Positions 50,068 through 58,648 are shown, counted from the first letter of the stretch. The stretch is 64,000 bases of DNA from Neorhizobium galegae (GCF_017877055.1 NZ_JAGIPG010000001.1:620001-684000), one strand, 5' to 3'. A program made the numbers and translations. Notes: generated by a model not told the origin, from the sequence alone.

Positions 50068-51334
50068 GCGTGTCGGCCGCGATGGAATAGGTGGCCGACG
50101 TGAAGCCCAACCGCTCCAGGCCGCGACGAACCTCGGGCGCGTTCATGAACAGGCGCCAGAGCAGGCCGGATCGATAATTTTCGATCATCGCGATGATCGG
50201 GCCCTGGTCGATCGCGAGATATGTGCCGGCCACCCAGTCCGTCTTCGGGACGAACGCGTCGACGAAGCCGAATGCGCCGAGCAGTTTGCCATCGCCATAC
50301 TGAAGCAATGCGCGCATGGCGCTTTCCGCCTCGGCGGGCAGGAAAGGGAAGCTCGACAGGGCCGCGGTCGGCGCGATGACGCCGCGATCATAGGTCGGCG
50401 AGTGGGCACCGTAACCCTGCGGCCCGTCGGATGCGCTGAGGCCCCAGACCCCGGCATCCGCATAGTCGGGCACGGTCATGCAATAGTCGTGGTTGATGCG
50501 CGTATGCGCCACGGCCTGGTCCTGGTAGTTGCCGCAATAGCGGTCGCTCAGGCCCCGCGGATCCAGCGCGCAGAACGAATAATGCGAGATGAAGAGCGGG
50601 CCGCCAAAAGGCTCGCCGAGCGGGAGCTTCGTTCCGAGATAGGTCTCGCCGTTCAGCATGGCGCCCGACCGCGCCCAGCCCGCATGATAACTTTCCGGCT
50701 TGATCGAATGGGTGTCGGAACCGGCCGCCAGGACGTAGCAGGACAAGGCCTCGTTCCAGCCGCGGATCGGCAGGTTCATGGCCCAGTCGTAGTTCGGGCT
50801 CCAGTGCCAGTAGAGAGCGTCATCCTTGCCGCGGGTAAACCAGTCCCATTCGACCTCGTCGAACAATCGCGTGATATCCGCGCGCAATTTCTCCTCCCGG
50901 GCGGTCCCGCCAGCGAAATATTCCCGCGCGCAGATCAGACCCTGCATCAGCAGCGTCGTTTCGACGAGGTCGCCGCCGTCGTCACGTCCGGAGAAGCGGA
51001 TGACGTCGCTCGTTTCCCCGTCGATGAAATGCGCGAATGCCCCGTGAAAAGTTGGTGAGTGCCTCAGACGATCGATGATGGTCGATATGCGCGCCAGTGC
51101 CTGCGAACGGGTGATCCACTGGCGTTCCGAGGCGACGATAATGGCGAGGACACCGAAGCCGACGCCGCTGACCGATACGATATTCGGGGAAGGGGCGCCG
51201 GAGACGAAGCACTTGTCGAATGGCAGCCCCGATTCGGGATGGGCACCATCCCAGAAGAACCGAAAGGTCCGGGACTGTATCTTGTCCAGGCAATCATCGA
51301 GGGAGAGGCTGGGCGGCAGTTGACTGAAATTCAT
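50051..51334 (-). CDS. Glycoamylase-like (GH144-type) glycoside hydrolase
   Basis: 427 residues, a full-length (alpha/alpha)6-type domain: LDKIQSRTFRFFWDGAHPESGL, VSVSGVGFGVLAIIVASERQW, GGDLVETTLLMQGLICAREYF, YWHWSPNYDWAMNLPIRGWNEA, and ISHYSFCALDPRGL. This matches the glycoamylase-like Pfam domain found at the end of cyclic beta-1,2-glucan synthases and in GH144 endo-beta-1,2-glucanases. A role in beta-1,2-glucan turnover is therefore likely but not proven. ATG 51334 follows a GAGG site; the frame to 51415 is less likely. No signal peptide is evident from this start. Confidence 0.83.
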   Translation of the reverse strand: MNFSQLPPSLSLDDCLDKIQSRTFRFFWDGAHPESGLPFDKCFVSGAPSPNIVSVSGVGFGVLAIIVASERQWITRSQALARISTIIDRLRHSPTFHGAFAHFIDGETSDVIRFSGRDDGGDLVETTLLMQGLICAREYFAGGTAREEKLRADITRLFDEVEWDWFTRGKDDALYWHWSPNYDWAMNLPIRGWNEALSCYVLAAGSDTHSIKPESYHAGWARSGAMLNGETYLGTKLPLGEPFGGPLFISHYSFCALDPRGLSDRYCGNYQDQAVAHTRINHDYCMTVPDYADAGVWGLSASDGPQGYGAHSPTYDRGVIAPTAALSSFPFLPAEAESAMRALLQYGDGKLLGAFGFVDAFVPKTDWVAGTYLAIDQGPIIAMIENYRSGLLWRLFMNAPEVRRGLERLGFTSATYSIAADTPNPVA

Positions 51335-51454
51335 GGACCTCGAGCTTCTGGCGGCAATGGTATCTGCGATACTAGCAGGTATGCGGTAGGTAGGCATCCG
51401 GCGCGCCCGGTTCACGTCCAGTTTAGACCAGGCGAAACACGTTGGCGTGAAGGA

Positions 51455-53251
51455 TTACAGCGCGGTCGCGCTCTGCCGTTCGATGTCGTGGAACTGCAGG
51501 CGGGCGAGCTTGGCGTAGAGGCCGCCTTCGGCGATCAGGCTCTGGTGGGTGCCTTCCTCGACGATCCGCCCGTCTTCCAGAACCAGGATGCGGTCGGCTT
51601 TCAGCACGGTCGCCAGCCGGTGGGCGATGACCAGCGTGGTGCGGTTCCTCATCAGCCCGTCGAGCGCCTTCTGGACCAGCGTTTCGCTTTCCGCATCGAG
51701 CGCGGAGGTCGCCTCGTCGAGCAGCAGGACCGGGGCATCCTTGAGAATCGCACGGGCAATCGCGATGCGCTGGCGCTGGCCGCCGGAAAGCGTGATGCCG
51801 CGCTCGCCGGCCATGGTGTCGTAGCCGTTGTCCAGCTTCGAGATGAACTCGTCGGCCTGGGCGGCTATCGCCGCGGCGCGGACCGCCTCGCGGCTGGCGT
51901 CGGGAGCGCTGAAGGCGATGTTGTCGTGGATCGAGGCGGCGAAGATGGTGACGTCCTGGGGCACGATCGCCATGCGGGAGCGCAGGTCGGTAAGCCTTGC
52001 CTGGCGCAGGTCGATGCCGTCCAGTTTCACCGAGCCGGCGGAGGGATCATAGAAGCGCAGCAGCAGCGAGAAGATCGTGCTCTTGCCGGCGCCAGACGGG
52101 CCGACGATCGCCACCGTCTCGCCGGACTTCACCTTGAAGGACAGCGAGTTCAGGGTGATGGCGCTGACGCGGGCGGGATAGGCGAAGGAGACCGTCTCGA
52201 ACTCGACTTCGCCGCGCGGCGGAGATGGGAGCGCGACCGGGTTTTCGGCGTCGCGAATCGCCGGGACCTCGTGCAGCAATTCGGTCAGCCGCTCGGCGGC
52301 GCCGCCGGCTGACGAAAGCTCGCCCCAGACTTCCGAGAGCTGGCCGAGCGAGCTGGCGGCGATCACCGAATAGAGCACGAACTGGCCGAGCGTGCCGGCG
52401 GTCATGGTGCCGGCCAGCACGCTCTGAGCGCCGTACCACAGCACTCCGACGATGCTGCCGAAAACGAGGAGGATGCCGAAACCGGTCAGCAGCGCGCGGG
52501 CCTTGATCGCGGCGCGGGCGGCGTCATAGGCGCTTTCCACGGTGCTGCCGTAGCGGCCGTTGGCGGTCGCCTCGCCGCCGAAGGCCTGGACGGTGCGGGT
52601 GGCGCCGATGACTTCGGATGCGAAGGCCGAGGTCTGGGCAAGCGTATCCTGGGCGGCGCGGGAGCGTTTCCTGACCGAGCGCCCGAAACCGACGAGCGGA
52701 AAGACGATCAGCGGAATGGCGCCGAGCACCAGCGCGGACAACCGCGGGCTGGTATAGATCATCATGCCCATGGCACCGAGACAGAGGATGGTGTTGCGTA
52801 ACGCCTGCGAGGCTGCGGAACCGAAGGCGGACTTGATCTGCGTCGTGTCGGCCGTCAGTCGCGAGACGATCTCGCCCGACTGGTTGACATCGAAGAAGGA
52901 CGGCGACAGCGATGTGACATGCGAGAACACCTCGCGGCGCAGGTCGGCTACGACCCGCTCGCCGATGGTGATGACGTAGTAGTAGCGCATGGCGCTGGCG
53001 ACGGCGAGCAAGGAGGCCAGCGCCAGCAGCATGCCGAAATAATTGTTGATGAAATGGCCATCGGAAGAGGCAAAGCCGTGGTCGACCATGCGGCGCACGG
53101 CAAGCGGCAGAGCAAGCGTGGTTGCGGCGGCGAGGACGAGGAAAACGATCGCCGCGGCGACCATCGAACGATAACGGGCAAGATAGGGAAGGAGCCTTGC
53201 GAGCGGTCTTAAGGCTTTGCCTCTCGGCTGGTTTTCTCGGGCGTCTGCCAC
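51455..53251 (-). CDS. ABC exporter, fused permease-ATPase (MsbA/LmrA type)
   Basis: 598 residues: six transmembrane helices (first YRSMVAAAIVFLVLAAATTLAL), then a nucleotide-binding domain with Walker A GPSGAGKST, Q-loop, signature LSGGQRQRI and Walker B VLLLDEATSALD. Such half-transporters dimerise and export lipids, drugs or glucans; the substrate is unknown, and the neighbouring glycoamylase-like gene makes a glucan only a possibility. The start is GTG 53251 behind GGAG. Same strand as the glycoamylase gene with a 120-bp gap. Confidence 0.9.
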   Translation of the reverse strand: MADARENQPRGKALRPLARLLPYLARYRSMVAAAIVFLVLAAATTLALPLAVRRMVDHGFASSDGHFINNYFGMLLALASLLAVASAMRYYYVITIGERVVADLRREVFSHVTSLSPSFFDVNQSGEIVSRLTADTTQIKSAFGSAASQALRNTILCLGAMGMMIYTSPRLSALVLGAIPLIVFPLVGFGRSVRKRSRAAQDTLAQTSAFASEVIGATRTVQAFGGEATANGRYGSTVESAYDAARAAIKARALLTGFGILLVFGSIVGVLWYGAQSVLAGTMTAGTLGQFVLYSVIAASSLGQLSEVWGELSSAGGAAERLTELLHEVPAIRDAENPVALPSPPRGEVEFETVSFAYPARVSAITLNSLSFKVKSGETVAIVGPSGAGKSTIFSLLLRFYDPSAGSVKLDGIDLRQARLTDLRSRMAIVPQDVTIFAASIHDNIAFSAPDASREAVRAAAIAAQADEFISKLDNGYDTMAGERGITLSGGQRQRIAIARAILKDAPVLLLDEATSALDAESETLVQKALDGLMRNRTTLVIAHRLATVLKADRILVLEDGRIVEEGTHQSLIAEGGLYAKLARLQFHDIERQSATAL

Positions 53252-53343
53252 GTCATCTCCATAGGCTCGAAAGGCTCAATTCTCGGCCTTGCGGGTACTT
53301 GTACTTCCGGCGACCTTCCTGTATAGGCTCCGCATCGAATTGG

Positions 53344-53409
53344 GAAGCCGTGACCAGACCGGTCTGCGGCTTCATTTATTAAAGAGGCCTGTCGCTCGCA
53401 ATTGCGACA
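53344..53409 (+). promoter_or_regulatory. rpmE leader with two hairpins
   Basis: GAAGCCG (53344-53350) pairs with CGGCTTC (53367-53373), with AGACCGGTCT nested inside, and ATTTATT follows. A second stem TGTCGC/GCGACA (53390-53409) lies 30 bp before the rpmE ATG. These could be an autogenous L31 control element or a promoter-proximal attenuator. Confidence 0.4.
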
Positions 53410-53439
53410 AATGGACCTCGCAAGCGCAGGAATATCGAC

Positions 53440-53661
53440 ATGAAGGCTGGCATCCATCCCGACTACCACGTGATCAAAGTGGTCATGACCGACGGCACCG
53501 AATACGAAACCCGCTCGACCTGGGGTTCGGAAGGCGCGACCATGAACCTGGAAATCGACCCCAACTCCCATCCGGCCTGGACGGGCGGCAACCAGCAGAT
53601 GCTGGACCGTGGCGGTCGCGTTTCCAAGTTCAACAAGCGTTTCGGCGGCCTCGGCCTCTAA
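53440..53661 (+). CDS. rpmE: Ribosomal protein bL31
   Basis: 73 residues, [19 protein letters not shown] to a [10 protein letters not shown] end, the L31 family. It lacks the CxxC zinc cysteines, so it is the zinc-independent form. It bridges the two subunits near the central protuberance. GCAGGA precedes the ATG. It is monocistronic with a terminator directly downstream. Confidence 0.96.
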   Translation: MKAGIHPDYHVIKVVMTDGTEYETRSTWGSEGATMNLEIDPNSHPAWTGGNQQMLDRGGRVSKFNKRFGGLGL

Positions 53662-53687
53662 TACGCTTCTTGGCGGACGAAATAAGA

Positions 53688-53717
53688 GAGCCTGGCGAGA
53701 GCCGGGCTTTTTTGTTT
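53688..53717 (+). terminator. Terminator of rpmE
   Basis: GCCTGGC (53690-53696) and GCCGGGC (53701-53707) form a stem with one G-U pair and a GAGA loop, followed by TTTTTTGTTT. Confidence 0.9.
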
Positions 53718-53765
53718 GCGGTGTTTTTGACAGGGGAGGAGCCCTTGAAAGAGCAATCCGATCGT

Positions 53766-54308
53766 ATGACCACGTTCCGGCGGATCGTGATCATGGGGAA
53801 TGGCGGGTCCGGCAAGACCTGGCTGGCGCTAAGGCTGTCAGAGCCGCTTGGCCTGCCGCTCGTCCACCTCGACGACGTGCATTGGGAGCCGGGCCGCTAC
53901 GGAATTGCACGCGACAGGGCGGTCGTGCACGAGGATGTGCGGAGGATGGCAGCGGGCGAGGCCTGGCTGATCGAAGGCGTCTATGGCCTCTACGTCGATA
54001 TCGCCCTGCCGAGGACGACGACGTTGATCTGGCTCGATCTGAGTGAGGAGGAATGCGTGGCGAATATCATGCGCCGCGGCATTCAGGGCGGCGAGAGCCA
54101 GGAGTCCTTCGACGGGCTGGTCAAATGGGTGTCGGAATACAGAGCCCGAAAGAACAATTGGAATTCGTTCGAGGGTCATCTGAAGCTTTATGAAAGCTTC
54201 TCAGGCCAGAAGGCGCGACTGACGAACAGGGACGAGATTACCGCGTATGCGGAGAACTTTCTGCGATCGCGAAAAAGCCGGCACAAAATGTGCACCGGCT
54301 GTGATTAG
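53766..54308 (+). CDS. P-loop kinase, adenylate-kinase/topology-modulation (FlaR) like
   Basis: 180 residues. Walker A is IVIMGNGGSGKTWLA at the N-terminus, then PLVHLDDVHWEPG, a feature of the AAA_17/18 small kinases related to adenylate kinase and the so-called topology modulation proteins, and WLIEGVYG. A LID-like Arg-rich region (NIMRRGIQGGES) follows. Substrate is unknown. An in-frame TTG at 53745 with a better GGAGGAG site is an alternative start. The C-terminus (KSRHKMCTGCD) is encoded by the terminator of the convergent rcdA gene. Confidence 0.75.
   Translation: MTTFRRIVIMGNGGSGKTWLALRLSEPLGLPLVHLDDVHWEPGRYGIARDRAVVHEDVRRMAAGEAWLIEGVYGLYVDIALPRTTTLIWLDLSEEECVANIMRRGIQGGESQESFDGLVKWVSEYRARKNNWNSFEGHLKLYESFSGQKARLTNRDEITAYAENFLRSRKSRHKMCTGCD
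54272..54302 (-). terminator. Terminator of rcdA inside a coding region
   Basis: On the minus strand AGCCGG-TGCACA pairs with TGTGC-CCGGCT around AAA/TTT with a single bulge (54276-54300), followed by TTTTTCGC. It is 20 bp past the rcdA stop and lies within the last codons of the convergent kinase gene. Confidence 0.75.
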
Positions 54309-54321
54309 GCAGAGCGTCAGA

Positions 54322-54834
54322 TCAGTTGCCGAAGGCGGTGCGCAGCAGGTTGAGCTGGGCGCGGACGCTGTTTTCGTTGTCCGGCAGCACGGCAGGGTCG
54401 GCCGGGCGATAGATCTCACGGTCGAGAATGGCGACGCGGTTCTGGAGGCGTAGCGAACGTTCGACGAGATCGCGGAAACCCTCCGGCAGATCGAGCCAGC
54501 CCGGAGCATTGCGGTCGACGTTGAAGCCGTCGAGGCGGACCTTGCTCTTTTCCGACATGACCTGTTCGCGGCTCATCTCGCCATTGTTGACGGCGCGCTG
54601 CAGAAGCAGCCAGGAGGCCATCTGCATGAGGCGGGTGGTCAGCCGCATGGACTCGGCCGCATAAAGAACCGATGCCATGCGCGGCAGAACCTTCGAAGCG
54701 GCGCGGCCCGTACCGTCAAGATAGCTCGCGGTCTCCTCGACCAGCGACATACCTTCGGAGTAGAGCGCCTTGAACTGCGAAGAGGCAGCGGCACGGCCTG
54801 CAAAACTTACGGTATTCAATCCCTGTTCGGACAT
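54322..54834 (-). CDS. rcdA: RcdA-family protease adaptor (DUF1465)
   Basis: 170 residues, mostly helical: FAGRAAASSQFKALYSEGMSLVEETASYLDG, AESMRLTTRLMQMASWLLLQRAVNNGEM, and RSLRLQNRVAILDREIY. These are the hallmarks of DUF1465, the family of Caulobacter RcdA, which delivers CtrA and other cell-cycle proteins to ClpXP. ATG 54834 (MSEQGLN) is behind CAGGA at good distance; ATG 54843 is an alternative. Start of the family and length agree. Confidence 0.88.
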   Translation of the reverse strand: MSEQGLNTVSFAGRAAASSQFKALYSEGMSLVEETASYLDGTGRAASKVLPRMASVLYAAESMRLTTRLMQMASWLLLQRAVNNGEMSREQVMSEKSKVRLDGFNVDRNAPGWLDLPEGFRDLVERSLRLQNRVAILDREIYRPADPAVLPDNENSVRAQLNLLRTAFGN

Positions 54835-55299
54835 CGAAATCATCCTGCTCAACGCAATCACATTCAGGCAATGACAACGGCGGATAAAAGTTCCCATGCC
54901 GTTCTGACTGACCTGAACATGATACTTATAATGGAAATCCGCAAGACGTTTCTTAAGGAAAGGTTAATACCCACAAGAAGTGGTAAACAGCGCCCATGTT
55001 CCTGAAATGAGACGTATTTTGGCGTCCAATACAACAGTTTGTTTCTGTGGAAAAGCCGGCTGAAACCGTCGCCACGGCGGTGTCGAGGCCCAAGAGCCTG
55101 AGCCGGGTCGGTGCCGCCCTAAAAAGAAGAGCCGCGGAAAGGCGGCTCTCAAGGTAAAACAGGGAGAAATCAGACCATTCGCCGAATGGTGAAACTGTCT
55201 GAGTCCAGGAAGCCTGAACGTCTCTATATTCTGCGTTAATGATTAATATAGTCTTAAAACTAAGCGGAAATACTTAGAATTCTTGGCGTCAATCAACGT
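54835..55299. promoter_or_regulatory. 465-bp gene-free region upstream of rcdA, possible small RNA
   Basis: It carries the rcdA promoter near its left end (AT-rich ACTTATAATGG around 54922). At 55119-55150 a GAGCCGC/GCGGCTC hairpin followed on the minus strand by TTCTTTTT is a good terminator, and at 55174-55190 ACCATTC-GCC-GAATGGT is a perfect hairpin. Either the terminator ends the MFS-DUF1192 transcript, or both hairpins belong to a short minus-strand RNA starting near 55250 (AT-rich). No protein-coding frame is convincing. Confidence 0.4.
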
Positions 55300-55491
55300 T
55301 CAGGAACGGAACAGACTGTCGGCCGCACGCCGGCCTGCGGCCTTTTTCTCCTTCTCGGCCTCGAGCCGGGTGATCTCCTGCCTCAGCAGATCGATTCGCG
55401 ATTCGAGCTCGTCGACCGAGAGCATGGAGAGGTCGCAGCCGAGTTCGTGGGTCTTCGGTTTCTTCGGCCGTTCGTCATCGAGAAAGCTCAT
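55300..55491 (-). CDS. DUF1192 small protein
   Basis: 63 residues: MSFLDDERPKKPKTHELG, then LSMLSVDELESRIDLLRQEI, the DUF1192 signature, and a Lys/Glu/Ala coiled helix to FRS. GGAGG precedes the ATG. The ATG overlaps the TGA of the MFS gene (ATGA). Function unknown; the family is common in alphaproteobacteria. Confidence 0.88.
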   Translation of the reverse strand: MSFLDDERPKKPKTHELGCDLSMLSVDELESRIDLLRQEITRLEAEKEKKAAGRRAADSLFRS

Positions 55492-56807
55492 GATGCCTCC
55501 TTTCTGGCATTCGTATCTGGTCTGGCATTCGTATCTGCTTTGGCATTCACATCCGGTGCCGGATCGGCGGTGCGGGAGCGCGGGTCGAGCGAGAGGCTTT
55601 CCGGCGTCGAAAGCTGGGAGCTGCCGCCTGACGCCGTCGTGTAGGCGTCGCGCTCGGCGACCGGTATCGGCGCCCGCTGGCGGATGCGGATGATCGCATA
55701 GGCGGTCACCAGAAGATGCGCGCACGCCGTCACCGCAAACAGGGCATGCGGGCCGGCCCAGCTCATCACCGGGCCACCGAGCGTCGGTCCGATGATCGTA
55801 CCGATACCATAGAGCAGAAGCAGGCCGCCGGAGACTTTGACGAAATCCTCCGGCGCGGCGAAGTCGTTGGCGTGGGCAACCGCGATCGGATAGAGCGCGT
55901 TGGCGGCGGCGCCATAGATCGCCACCAGCACGACGATCTCATAGCTGCCGGTCGGGTGGATCACCAGGATTGCCAGGCCCGCAAGCGCTGCTGCGGCCGA
56001 GAGGCCGGCCAGCACATGGCGGCGGTCCATCCGGTCGGACAGCCGGCCCGCCGGAAACTGCATGATCGCGCCGGCAAAGATGGTGATGCTGACCATTGCC
56101 GCGACCGCGCCCTGGTCGAGGCCGGCGCGCGTGCCGAACACCGCGCCGAGCGTGCCATAGGCGCCGTTGGCGACGCCGATCAGGAGGATGCCGATGCAGG
56201 AGATCGGCGAATTGCGGAACAGGGCGCGCAGATCGAGCCGCGCCCGTTTCAGCGGCTGCGGCGAGGCGGCCTTGGACAAGGTCGTCGGCAGTGCTGCGAG
56301 GCTGTAGAGGATGCCGCAGATCATGAACAATGTCGGCGTCGCGATATCCGCGAAAGGCACCATCAACTGGCCGCCGACGACACCAAAAAGGGTGATCGAA
56401 ATATAGAACGAGAAGATGGTTCCGCGGCTCTCGCTGGTGGCGCGCTCGTTGAGCCAGCTTTCGATGATCATCGAGGTGCCGGCGGTGCAGAAGCCGGTGA
56501 TGGCGCGCAGAACCAGCCAGGTGTTCTGGTCGACCAGCAGCCCGGTCAAAAGCACGTTCAGGCAGATCAGCGACAGGAAGCCGGAAAAGGCACGTACGTG
56601 GCCGATGCGGCGCACCACGTTCGGCGCCACGAAGCAGCCGATGACGAAGCCGGAGGCCCAGGTGGTGCCGAGCAGGCCGAGCACTTCGTTGGAATAACCT
56701 TCCTGGGCGCCCCGCACCGGCAGAAGCAGGCTCTGCAAGCCATTGCCAAGGAAAAGGAGAAGCGTACCGCAAAGGAGGGCGAGGATTGGAAGGAGGTTTC
56801 GTCTCAT
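55488..56807 (-). CDS. Major facilitator superfamily transporter (YcaD-like)
   Basis: 439 residues with about 12 transmembrane helices; MFS motif A-like GRLSDRMDRRHVLAG lies in the second half and a WASGFVIGCFVAPNVVRRIG loop in the first. The order resembles the YcaD/MFS_1 group with unknown substrate. The ATG 56807 is chosen over a longer frame. The soluble C-terminal tail has a six-residue repeat (NAKADT, NARPDT, NARKEA) made by an 18-bp DNA repeat. It is translationally coupled to DUF1192. Confidence 0.87.
   Translation of the reverse strand: MRRNLLPILALLCGTLLLFLGNGLQSLLLPVRGAQEGYSNEVLGLLGTTWASGFVIGCFVAPNVVRRIGHVRAFSGFLSLICLNVLLTGLLVDQNTWLVLRAITGFCTAGTSMIIESWLNERATSESRGTIFSFYISITLFGVVGGQLMVPFADIATPTLFMICGILYSLAALPTTLSKAASPQPLKRARLDLRALFRNSPISCIGILLIGVANGAYGTLGAVFGTRAGLDQGAVAAMVSITIFAGAIMQFPAGRLSDRMDRRHVLAGLSAAAALAGLAILVIHPTGSYEIVVLVAIYGAAANALYPIAVAHANDFAAPEDFVKVSGGLLLLYGIGTIIGPTLGGPVMSWAGPHALFAVTACAHLLVTAYAIIRIRQRAPIPVAERDAYTTASGGSSQLSTPESLSLDPRSRTADPAPDVNAKADTNARPDTNARKEAS
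55503..55556. repeat. Three tandem copies of an 18-bp unit in the MFS gene
   Basis: TCTGGCATTCGTATCTGG-type units start at 55503, 55521 and 55539; the third copy has diverged. In frame, they encode the six-residue repeats of the transporter's C-terminal tail, so copy-number change would only alter tail length. Confidence 0.8.
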
Positions 56808-56997
56808 CTTTGCTACTGTCAGCTCTTTGCGAGAATGCGGTCGATCACGGCTCCGCAAACAAGCATTGTTGCATGCCGATGAACCGGGCGTTAACGAAAG
56901 CGAAGCGGATTAGCTATTCCTCGAATCCCCTCCACGTCTATCTGTGGTGGAGCGCAAAAATGTCCAGCCTGTGGCGGACGAGATCGGCAAAACGTAG

Positions 56998-57165
56998 ATG
57001 ACAAAGACGATCGCGGTTCTTCTGATCTTCGCCATGCTGGTGCAGGTCATCAAGCCGCTCAATCTTCCGGGCTTGAGGCGCCGGGGGGATTTCTGGAAGC
57101 TGGCAATCGTCGCCTTCGCGGTCTGGAGCGCCGCGTTGATCCTGCGCGAATTCACCACGCTGTAA
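56998..57165 (+). CDS. Small two-span membrane protein
   Basis: 55 codons from ATG 56998 to TAA 57163. The peptide has two hydrophobic segments, TIAVLLIFAMLVQVI and LAIVAFAVWSAALIL, separated by a basic loop (LRRRGDFWK), which suggests a hairpin in the inner membrane. The ribosome binding site is weak. It lies between the divergent MFS gene and convergent phzF-like gene. The amphipathic pattern and position favour a real gene; I do not know the family. Confidence 0.6.
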   Translation: MTKTIAVLLIFAMLVQVIKPLNLPGLRRRGDFWKLAIVAFAVWSAALILREFTTL

Positions 57166-57172
57166 TTTATCG

Positions 57173-58090
57173 CTAGACGTCGATAGAGCCGCGCATGACG
57201 GGCACGCAGCGGCCGGTGATGGTGACGTCGGTCACGGTTCCGGCCTTCTTCACCACATCGAGGTCGATGATGCTGCGGCGTCCCATCTCGACGCCCTGTT
57301 CGATCGTCACGTGGACCTCGACATCCATTTCCGGGGCACGCGTCACCAGGAAGGCGGAGAGGGCGGCTGAGGCGCTGCCGGTCGCCGGATCCTCCATGAC
57401 ATTGTCGAGCGGCGCAAACATGCGGGCGCCTATGGCGAACGGATTTTCCGGGCTCCGGACATAAAGGAAGATGGGGAAGTCACCTTCGGGACCGGTATGT
57501 TTTGCGGCTGCCTCGTGGAAGACCGTGATATTCGGCCGGGCGGCGGCAAGTGCCTCGAGGTCATCGAGTTCGGTGATCGCGAAGGCGAGTCCGACCGAGG
57601 CGAAGACCGGTTTGTGGGTGGTGGTGCGGATGTGTTTCTCGTCGATCGAAACGCAGCCGGCGATGAGGCCTGGTTCGATCTCGACCCCGGTCTCTAGCGG
57701 TCTCGGAGCGCGGATCGTAGCGCCGATCACACCGGCTGCCTCCCGCAGCAGCTTGATCTCCACCAGACCGGCGATCTCCTCGAATCGGAGCGTATCGGCG
57801 AGCGGCTTGCCGAACAGTTCGCGCCGCTGACCGAGCACGTAGGCGGTGCCGACATTGGGGTGGCCGGCAAAGGGAATTTCCATTGTCGGGGTAAAGATGC
57901 GCACCCGGGCGCTGTTTTCCGGATTTTCCGGCGGCAGGACGAAGGTGCTTTCGGCGTAACCGAATTCGATTGCGATCCGCTGCATCTGCTGATCGGTCAA
58001 GTTCCGCGCATCCGGCACCACGGCGAGCGGATTGCCGGCAAAGCGTTCGGTCGTGAAGACATCGACGGTGACGAAATCGGCGGTCGGCAT
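57173..58090 (-). CDS. PhzF-family isomerase/epimerase
   Basis: 305 residues with two similar halves of the diaminopimelate-epimerase fold. Signatures: FVTVDVFTTERFAGNPLAVV at the start, ESTFVLPPEN with the catalytic Glu, RIFTPTMEIPFAGHPNVGTAYVL, and near the end DPATGSASAALSAFL. PhzF in phenazine producers isomerises a dihydroxyanthranilate; in rhizobia the role is unknown. GGAGA precedes ATG 58090. Confidence 0.9.
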   Translation of the reverse strand: MPTADFVTVDVFTTERFAGNPLAVVPDARNLTDQQMQRIAIEFGYAESTFVLPPENPENSARVRIFTPTMEIPFAGHPNVGTAYVLGQRRELFGKPLADTLRFEEIAGLVEIKLLREAAGVIGATIRAPRPLETGVEIEPGLIAGCVSIDEKHIRTTTHKPVFASVGLAFAITELDDLEALAAARPNITVFHEAAAKHTGPEGDFPIFLYVRSPENPFAIGARMFAPLDNVMEDPATGSASAALSAFLVTRAPEMDVEVHVTIEQGVEMGRRSIIDLDVVKKAGTVTDVTITGRCVPVMRGSIDV

Positions 58091-58201
58091 GGTGAAATTC
58101 TCCGGAAGCGATGCCGGATTTAAAAGCCTCATCGGCGGCCATTACCAGCCAATGTTTTTGATAGCGGTCATCAAGGGAATGAAAGCGGCCTGCGCATCGG
58201 C

Positions 58202-58648
58202 TCAGGCAAGACCGTGATCCTGCATCGCCTTCTCCTCGTCGCCGGTGATATAGGCGAAAATCCTGGGGTCGCCGTCGGCGATCGTCACCAGATAGAAGTT
58301 GGTGAACCGGACATTGCCGGCTTCGCCCGCCTTGTTGACGTAGGAAAAATCCCACCCGACTTCGGCAAGCGCATGAAGGTCGTTGAGGCTGGTGATCCTC
58401 ACGCCGGTAATGTCCATCCGTTTGCCGCCGGCATCGCGATACCGGGCAAAGCCCTGTGGGATCACGTCCCGGAATGCCGCGTCATTGGCTCCGCCGAACA
58501 CTGCCTGCGGCGTCGAGCCGACGAAATAGGCGGCGAAGAACGCTGCGACGCCAGAGACATTCACCGATGCCGCGTCCTTCAGGGCATCATTGCTGGTCCG
58601 GCCATATTCATCGAAAAGCCTGCGGACCTTTTCTTCAATTTCTGTCAT
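58202..58648 (-). CDS. NTF2/SnoaL-like small protein
   Basis: 148 residues. A helical first third (EIEEKVRRLFDEYGR), AAYFVGSTPQAVFGG, then beta strands (ITGVRITSLNDLHALAEVGWDFSYV, VRFTNFYLVTIADGDPRIFAYITGDEE) agree with the SnoaL/NTF2 cone fold. A ligand-binding or isomerase role is possible but not assignable. GGAGG precedes ATG 58648. It is 111 bp upstream of the PhzF-like gene on the same strand. Confidence 0.72.
   Translation of the reverse strand: MTEIEEKVRRLFDEYGRTSNDALKDAASVNVSGVAAFFAAYFVGSTPQAVFGGANDAAFRDVIPQGFARYRDAGGKRMDITGVRITSLNDLHALAEVGWDFSYVNKAGEAGNVRFTNFYLVTIADGDPRIFAYITGDEEKAMQDHGLA

Noticed and set aside
55503..55556. Three short direct repeats suggestive of a CRISPR
   Set aside because: Units are contiguous 18-mers without spacers and lie in frame in a transporter tail.
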